Source: an uncultured Clostridia bacterium (GTDB lineage: Bacteria; Bacillota; Clostridia; Lachnospirales; CAMZNU01). From it: 64,000 nt of DNA. Below the pieces are notes generated by a model. The model was not told where the DNA came from, did no database searches, and saw only the letters and a program-made list of their open reading frames with translations. The DNA lies in contig CAMZNU010000031.1 of the NCBI GenBank assembly GCA_947313885.1, positions 26,815 to 90,814 of the forward strand, given 5' to 3'. Of the stretch, positions 63,965 through 64,000 are shown piece after piece (position 1 is the first letter of the stretch; every line of letters begins with the position of its first letter). A program made the position numbers and the translations under genes.

Positions 63965-64000
63965 GTTTTAGCACCTAGTGAATTTTTGTAGTCATAAAAC
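63965..64000 (+). CRISPR. first 36-bp repeat of a type II-A CRISPR array (array runs past the window)
   Basis: The last 36 bases start GTTTTAG and end ATAAAAC, the classical type II repeat form, and pair with the tracrRNA anti-repeat. Only this leader-proximal repeat is in view, so number and targets of spacers are unknown. Confidence 0.88.

Overview
The window is a gene-dense, very AT-rich stretch of a bacterial chromosome. Gene content and order point to the Bacillota (Firmicutes), most likely an anaerobic, spore-former-derived, flagellated clostridial lineage. Supporting evidence: a dnaG-rpoD operon, an rsmB-rlmN-stp-prkC-rsgA-rpe-thiN cluster, an ireB-yqgF-DUF1292 cluster, RNase J, DegV, YitT, a YunB-type sporulation protein, and a flagellin behind a sigma-D-type promoter. 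Genus cannot be fixed from the sequence alone. Strong AGGAGG ribosome-binding sites decide many starts, including several TTG and GTG starts.

Layout. 1-12.2 kb holds housekeeping genes: thiI, glyS, dnaG-rpoD, thioredoxin, a class A penicillin-binding protein on the minus strand, yunB, an IS3 relic, an S1-domain protein and rlmD. 12.3-19.6 kb is a defence island between rlmD and a glutaredoxin gene: McrB-McrC, an AbiF/Abi_2 HEPN protein flanked by two copies of a small structured RNA, a relic of a second mcrC 3' end, and a YobI-like membrane P-loop NTPase split by a frameshift in an A8 run. 19.7-28.7 kb carries threonine catabolism (tdh-kbl), DegV, an ATP-grasp ligase, topoisomerase III, a secreted repeat protein, a TagA/WecG glycosyltransferase and YitT. 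28.8-33.2 kb holds an orphan sugar-ABC ATPase and a flagellin/flagellin-modification locus with a probable CsrA-type hairpin in its leader. 33.4-42.3 kb is the rRNA-methylation, Ser/Thr kinase and ribosome-GTPase cluster plus a CorC-type transporter. A second IS3 relic follows. 42.9-57.8 kb has a reductase/thiolase pair, a 1,707-residue secreted chitinase with two GH18 domains, PhnA, HtrA, a MATE pump, MtaB, ireB-yqgF-DUF1292 and RNase J.

57.8-64.0 kb is a complete type II-A CRISPR-Cas locus: tracrRNA, a decayed second tracrRNA-like unit, cas9, cas1, cas2, a long-form csn2, a leader with a promoter, and the first 36-bp repeat, which ends exactly at the window edge. The repeat pairs with the tracrRNA anti-repeat over 19 contiguous positions.

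The most interesting items are the AbiF module with duplicated RNA and the mcrC-tail relic showing how it was inserted, the tandem decayed tracrRNA unit in front of cas9, and the homopolymer frameshift in the YobI-like NTPase. Tandem repeats recur in envelope-associated genes and in one promoter-proximal region, suggesting length variation at the cell surface.
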